From Granulosicoccus sp947495035 (lineage in GTDB: Bacteria; Pseudomonadota; Gammaproteobacteria; Granulosicoccales; Granulosicoccaceae), in assembly GCF_050589605.1 (NCBI RefSeq), contig NZ_JBNGOO010000001.1: a DNA stretch of 64,000 nt. One strand, 5' to 3'. The notes beneath the pieces were generated by a model, which was not told the origin of the DNA, searched no databases, and worked only from the letters and a program-made list of their open reading frames with translations. Shown piece after piece: positions 60,199 to 64,000 of this stretch (positions within the stretch are counted from its first letter, which is position 1; each line of letters starts with the position of its first letter). The position numbers and the translations under genes were made by a program.

Positions 60199-61380
60199 GT
60201 GTCCCGCTCGACTTCACAAATCTCTGGTCTGCCCGGCTTTGTACAACCGGCTCAGCCAGTGTCCGGCATGCCGACGGATATCGGACCTGACAATACCGGC
60301 AGTAACATCGTGCTGGCGCCGATGGAAGGCGTCATTGACGCGCCCATGCGCCGCTTGTTGACCGGCCTGGGCGGTTATACGCGCTGTGTCACGGAATTCG
60401 TGCGGGTGACCAATGTGCTGTTGCCGGAACGTGTGTTCCTGCGTCTGTGCCCGGAACTGGAGACGGGGGGCCGCACCGAACATGGCGTGCCGGTCTATAC
60501 ACAGTTGCTGGGCAGCAATGCCGAGGTGTTGGCAATCAACGCCCGGCGCGCCGTGGCCATGGGGGCTCCCGGAGTCGATCTGAATTTCGGTTGCCCGGCC
60601 AAGACGGTCAACAACAGCCTCGGCGGCTCGATTCTGCTACGCGAGCCTGCCCAAGTGGCGAATATCGTCAGGCAGGTGCGTGATGCCGTACCGGCCGAGG
60701 TGCCGGTCACTGCCAAGATTCGTCTGGGCTATGACAACAGCGCGCAGTTGGCCGAGATCGTGGGGGGGATTCGTGAAGCGGGTGCGACCGAACTGGCGAT
60801 TCATGCGCGCACCAAGTTCGATGGTTACAAGCCACCGGCCTGGTGGCATGAGGTGGCCGGGGTGGTCGCCGCCGATGACGACACTACCTACATCAATGGT
60901 GAGATCTGGACGGTCGAGGACAGCCATGCCGCACGGCGGGCCAGTGGCTGCCGACATCTGATGCTGGGACGCGGAGCCTTGTCCGCACCGGACCTGGCGC
61001 AGCGTATCCGCGCCGCGGAACAGCAGACGCCGTTTTCCGCATGGGACCGGGAGTCGGGCGATCATCAGTTTGTCCGGCCGTCCTCTGATGAAAAAGCGCC
61101 GTCGCGAGCACCGCTGTCAGCCGCGCTGCCGATGCCGTGGATCGAGATTTCACACCATGTCGAAGCGCAGTTCCGGCGTTCGGACAGCCAGAGTCCACGA
61201 CATGTCGGCAATCGCACCAAGCAATGGCTGGCTTACCTGAAGCGCACTTATCCAGAGGCCAATGACCTGTTTGCCAGAATTCGTCAGCAGCGTGAAATCG
61301 GGCCGATCGTCCACGCCTTTGCCGAGCATCGGCGGGATCTGCTGCTCGAGCAGCCACTGTTGCTGTCGGCCGACGGTTGA
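60199..61380 (+). CDS. dusC: tRNA-dihydrouridine synthase (DusC-like)
   Basis: Dus enzymes reduce uridine to dihydrouridine in tRNA with FMN and NADPH; DusC acts on position 16. The protein shows IVLAPMEGVIDAPMRRLL, the catalytic Cys in NFGCPAKTVNN, and AIHARTKFDGYKPPAWW, with the C-terminal RTKQWLAYLKR helix region. At 393 aa it is about 75 residues longer than E. coli DusC, owing to an N-terminal extension of some 35 residues and a central insert (PSSDEKAPSRAPLSAALP). The start GTG is uncertain; ATG 60268 would remove 23 residues. Confidence 0.9.
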   Translation: MSRSTSQISGLPGFVQPAQPVSGMPTDIGPDNTGSNIVLAPMEGVIDAPMRRLLTGLGGYTRCVTEFVRVTNVLLPERVFLRLCPELETGGRTEHGVPVYTQLLGSNAEVLAINARRAVAMGAPGVDLNFGCPAKTVNNSLGGSILLREPAQVANIVRQVRDAVPAEVPVTAKIRLGYDNSAQLAEIVGGIREAGATELAIHARTKFDGYKPPAWWHEVAGVVAADDDTTYINGEIWTVEDSHAARRASGCRHLMLGRGALSAPDLAQRIRAAEQQTPFSAWDRESGDHQFVRPSSDEKAPSRAPLSAALPMPWIEISHHVEAQFRRSDSQSPRHVGNRTKQWLAYLKRTYPEANDLFARIRQQREIGPIVHAFAEHRRDLLLEQPLLLSADG

Positions 61381-61440
61381 TATGTGAATCAAGAAAGTTT
61401 GCAGATTGTTGCAATAAAACTTTTTTTGGCGCATGATTAT

Positions 61441-61458
61441 GCAAATATCTGCATTTGC
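61441..61458. promoter_or_regulatory. Inverted repeat at the DeoR regulator promoter
   Basis: Sequence gcaaat-atctgc-atttgc is a perfect 6-bp dyad in an AT-rich region that includes aaaactttttttgg and a nearby tgattatgc. It lies upstream of, or overlaps, the regulator's start, so it could be an autoregulatory operator. Confidence 0.45.
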
Positions 61459-61472
61459 TACCTCCGTTTCTT

Positions 61473-62240
61473 GTGTCTCAAACTCTTGATCTGAACAACC
61501 CCGATACGCGCCGCGAGGCGCTGCTCGAACGTCTTGAACGCACCGGGCAGTTGGTGGCGACCGAACTGGTGGACAGCTTCGGGGTGTCCGGGGATACCAT
61601 CCGGCGCGATCTGTTGGCGCTGGAGAACGATGGCTTGCTGCGACGCGTTCGAGGCGGGGCCTTGCCGGTGGCTCGTCCGACAAGGCCATTTCATGTCCGC
61701 AGTCGAGAGACGAGCGATGCCATGCAGGCGCTGGCTTCACGGGCGGCGCTTTGCATGCAGCCTCGTAGTGCGCTTCTGGTGGATGGCGGCACCACAGCGG
61801 TGGCTTTTACCCGAGAGCTGGCGGCAGCACTGGAGCTCACCATCATCACGCCTTCTCCGGCGGTTGCCGTTGCAGCCATGGGAAGTGCCAGAGAGGTCAT
61901 TCTCATTGGTGGTCGGCTCAGCGAGTCCGGCGGTATGGCGACCGGTGCACAGGCAGAGCGCGAGATTGCGCTGTGCACAGCGGACATGGCCATCATCGGG
62001 GCTTGCAGCGTCAGTGCCGAACAGGGCCTGGGGGCCGATGATCATGAGGAGGCCGGGGTCAAGCGGACAATGATCCAGGCATCGCTACGCACCATGGTCA
62101 TCGCCTCGGCGGATAAATTCGGACAACGCAGCCGCTACTGTGTGGTGCCCTTGGCGGCGCTTGATCTGTTGGTCAGCGATGTCAGTGCGGACAGGCTGTC
62201 CGGCTTTCCACTCGATTCACTGGAACTCATCCATGTCTGA
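61473..62240 (+). CDS. DeoR-family transcriptional regulator
   Basis: This 255-aa protein has the DeoR N-terminal helix-turn-helix (RREALLERLERTGQLVATEL, FGVSGDTIRRDLLALENDG) followed by the sugar-phosphate-sensing domain: LVDGGTTAVAFTREL and LIGGRLSESGGMATG. GTG 61473 gives a normal N terminus; a TTG at 61455 overlaps the dyad. It overlaps the MFS gene by 8 bp, so it probably controls that transporter. The phosphosugar ligand is unknown. Confidence 0.9.
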   Translation: MSQTLDLNNPDTRREALLERLERTGQLVATELVDSFGVSGDTIRRDLLALENDGLLRRVRGGALPVARPTRPFHVRSRETSDAMQALASRAALCMQPRSALLVDGGTTAVAFTRELAAALELTIITPSPAVAVAAMGSAREVILIGGRLSESGGMATGAQAEREIALCTADMAIIGACSVSAEQGLGADDHEEAGVKRTMIQASLRTMVIASADKFGQRSRYCVVPLAALDLLVSDVSADRLSGFPLDSLELIHV

Positions 62241-63432
62241 CAGCAGCATTTCCCTGAGCAGTCCGGTGCTGATGCGGCGTCCCTGGCAGGCGGTCACGGC
62301 CATGTTCCTGCTCAATGGCGCACTGTTCGGCGCTTGGGCATCGCGCATCCCTACCGTGGCCGAGCGCTTTTCCCTGGATGCAGGGACCCTGGGGTTCGTG
62401 CTGCTGGCACTGGCATTCGGTGCCATCCTGTCATTTCCGTTGGCAGGTGGTCTGTGCGAGCGTTACGGTGCTGCTTTCGTGACGCGGACCATTGCGGTGT
62501 TGTATGCCCTCTCTCTGGTCGGAATAGCCGCAGCGCCTGCGTTGCCGTTGTTGGTTCTTGCCATCATCCTGTTCGGTGCTGCACACGGGTCCATGGATGT
62601 GGCCATGAATGCCTGGGCGGCCGAGGTCGAACGAGAGATCGGTGCGTCGGTGATGTCGGGCTTTCATGCCATGTTCAGTCTGGGGGCAGGGCTTGGGGCT
62701 GCCAGTGGCTTTGCCGCAGTGCGATTCGGGCTGGATGTTTCTGCCCATTTTCTGCTGCTGTCCCTGGTATTGCTGACTCTTGCACTGCTGTTGTCGAATA
62801 TTCCCGGCACGAACAGAAAGCCGGTGGCGGCGGTGGCGAGCTCCTCGGTATTCCTGTCCGTGCCCAGAGGGACCCTGTTCTTCGTGGGCATGGTGGCCTT
62901 CGGCATTTCTCTGGGGGAAGGGGCCATGGCAGACTGGAGTGCCATCTATCTGGTGAGTGTGGCGGGTAGTCCTCTGGATACGGCAGCGCTGGGCTACGCC
63001 TGCTTCAGCACGATGATGGTTGTACTGCGCTTGCTGGGTGACAGGGTTGTTTCCCTGCTGGGTCCGGTGGTAACCGTGAGAGTCAGCGCCGTCTGCGCCA
63101 TGAGCGGTGTTGCACTGGCTGTCATTGCTGCCACACCGTTGTGGTCCCTGTGCGGTTTTGCCCTGATGGGTGCCGGCTACGCGATCGTGATGCCGCTGGT
63201 CTTCTCCCGTGCTGCCAACGATCCTGACACTCCACCGGGACCCGCCATTGCCGGTGTTGCAACGCTGGCCTATGGCGGCATGCTGCTCGGACCTCCGGTC
63301 ATCGGTTTTCTGGCTGAGCTGATCGGGCTCCGAGCGGCCTTCCTGTTACTGGCGGCACTGGCTCTGCTGACTGCCTTGCTGGCCGGGCACTTGCGGCTGG
63401 AACAGAGCGAAGGGCAGGGTCGGCGTGGATGA
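62233..63432 (+). CDS. Major facilitator superfamily transporter (YbjJ/FucP-like)
   Basis: This 399-aa protein has twelve hydrophobic segments, from MFLLNGALFGAWASRIPTV to FLLLAALALLTALLAGHL. A MFS-type loop, GGLCERYGAAFVTR, follows helix 2. The NAWAAEVEREIGASVMSGFH segment in the first half is like the fucose permease/YbjJ group. Its start overlaps the upstream DeoR gene, which suggests a sugar or sugar-acid substrate. Substrate is not determinable. Confidence 0.9.
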   Translation: MSDSSISLSSPVLMRRPWQAVTAMFLLNGALFGAWASRIPTVAERFSLDAGTLGFVLLALAFGAILSFPLAGGLCERYGAAFVTRTIAVLYALSLVGIAAAPALPLLVLAIILFGAAHGSMDVAMNAWAAEVEREIGASVMSGFHAMFSLGAGLGAASGFAAVRFGLDVSAHFLLLSLVLLTLALLLSNIPGTNRKPVAAVASSSVFLSVPRGTLFFVGMVAFGISLGEGAMADWSAIYLVSVAGSPLDTAALGYACFSTMMVVLRLLGDRVVSLLGPVVTVRVSAVCAMSGVALAVIAATPLWSLCGFALMGAGYAIVMPLVFSRAANDPDTPPGPAIAGVATLAYGGMLLGPPVIGFLAELIGLRAAFLLLAALALLTALLAGHLRLEQSEGQGRRG

Positions 63433-63446
63433 TGTAGCGGAAGCCG

Positions 63447-64000
63447 CTACTGTCCCGCTCCCACACCCGACTGTGCTACCAGGCAGCCTACGCCTGGATC
63501 GGTGCCCACCTGAAAGGAGGGCTTGACCTTAGACACTGCCAGCAGGGTACGGCCCATGGTGGCCAGCCATTGACTGGCCTGACGTCGCTGGCCTTCACTC
63601 AGACTATTGACCAGTTCCAGTACCGTGGTTTGCCACAGGTCCCGATTGGCCTGCCATTGCTTCGGGTAATGAGATTCCAGCAGTGACCACAGCGTTGCCA
63701 TGTGATCCTGCAGTACGGGCTCGTAGTCGGGCCGATCCTGCTGCCGGGCCAGGTTGAACAGTCGCCGGTTCCAGCGATCGGACAGCGTGTAATACTGCTT
63801 GCGCAGACTGGTCTGCCGGCTGAGACTCTCGCGCAGCAGCTGGCGTTGTGAAGTGTTCAGATTCAACTGGATACGACCGAGCCATTTGTCCAGTCGCTCC
63901 AGGCGAAATTCCACCCGTTCCTCCGGGGTACGGGACGCATAGCGTTCGCGATTCTTGCTTCGCTCGTTCTTGAAGCGGCGTTCGATACGGATGAGCTGCT
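63447..64000 (-). CDS. Putative DUF6279-type lipoprotein, partial (5' end outside window)
   Basis: The minus-strand frame is open from the window edge, past GTG 63914, to a stop at 63447. The sequence is helical and charged: ERYASRTPEERVEFR, RLDKWLGRIQLNLNTSQRQLL, LWSLLESHYPKQWQANRDLW, and QRRQASQWLATMGRTL. The pattern of a Trp- and Arg-rich helical protein with TPEER and RRQASQW resembles DUF6279 lipoproteins. The signal peptide would lie beyond the window. Confidence 0.5.
   Translation of the reverse strand, partial: QLIRIERRFKNERSKNRERYASRTPEERVEFRLERLDKWLGRIQLNLNTSQRQLLRESLSRQTSLRKQYYTLSDRWNRRLFNLARQQDRPDYEPVLQDHMATLWSLLESHYPKQWQANRDLWQTTVLELVNSLSEGQRRQASQWLATMGRTLLAVSKVKPSFQVGTDPGVGCLVAQSGVGAGQ

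Overview
The window reads as chromosomal DNA of a heterotrophic, probably marine, Gammaproteobacterium. This is inferred from the gene set: a SelD fused to an FAD oxidoreductase next to mnmH, a FAN1-helicase pair, csrA, soxR, a PreP-type M16C protease, E. coli-like AlkB, DusC and EttA, and two TRAP transporters, all at moderately high GC. I see no rRNA, tRNA, CRISPR array, transposase, integrase or prophage gene. The window opens inside argG and closes inside a putative lipoprotein gene. There is one run of Ns (5832-5928).

Layout. 1-5 kb: end of argG, then mnmH and the selD fusion (selenium activation and tRNA selenouridine), then a Lys1-type saccharopine dehydrogenase. 5-6.2 kb: an exported glutathione-peroxidase gene whose signal peptide and enzyme domain are joined by a large 9-bp tandem repeat array; it is interrupted by the assembly gap and by an amber codon. 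6.2-10.2 kb: a translationally coupled FAN1-like nuclease and a nuclease-helicase fusion for DNA repair. 10.2-11.4 kb: a long gene-poor leader and csrA. 11.5-18.3 kb: PreP protease, a pilin-like/ankyrin fusion, and two coupled exported proteins. 18.5-24 kb: TRAP transporter dctQMP followed by an ADP-forming acyl-CoA synthetase. 24-25 kb: soxR with a divergent VOC-family gene behind a clear SoxR-box promoter. 25-31 kb: urtABCDE urea transporter. 31-36.6 kb: glmS, a small conserved protein, alkB, an Ig-like exported protein, a DMT permease and an exported hydrolase.

36.7-45.6 kb: a probable amide-utilization locus with an amidase, an N,N-dimethylformamidase large-subunit homolog and a four-gene peptide/amide-type ABC importer. 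45.9-49 kb: a second TRAP system (dctPQM). 49-63.4 kb: housekeeping and accessory genes: an orphan HAMP membrane protein, gamma carbonic anhydrase, SbmA/BacA-type transporter, ettA, upp, a GMC oxidoreductase, an FKBP isomerase, a YlqF/RbgA-type GTPase, a CvfB-like RNA-binding protein, dusC, and a DeoR regulator coupled to an MFS transporter.

Two themes cross the window. First, nitrogen and carbon scavenging: urea, amide/peptide and two organic-acid uptake systems, with stem-loops placed after two solute-binding-protein genes (urtA and the second dctP). Second, short tandem repeats: 9-bp arrays at four loci, three of them coding for tripeptide repeats in linkers or tails, and 7-bp arrays at two loci, one of which supplies the stop codon of its gene.
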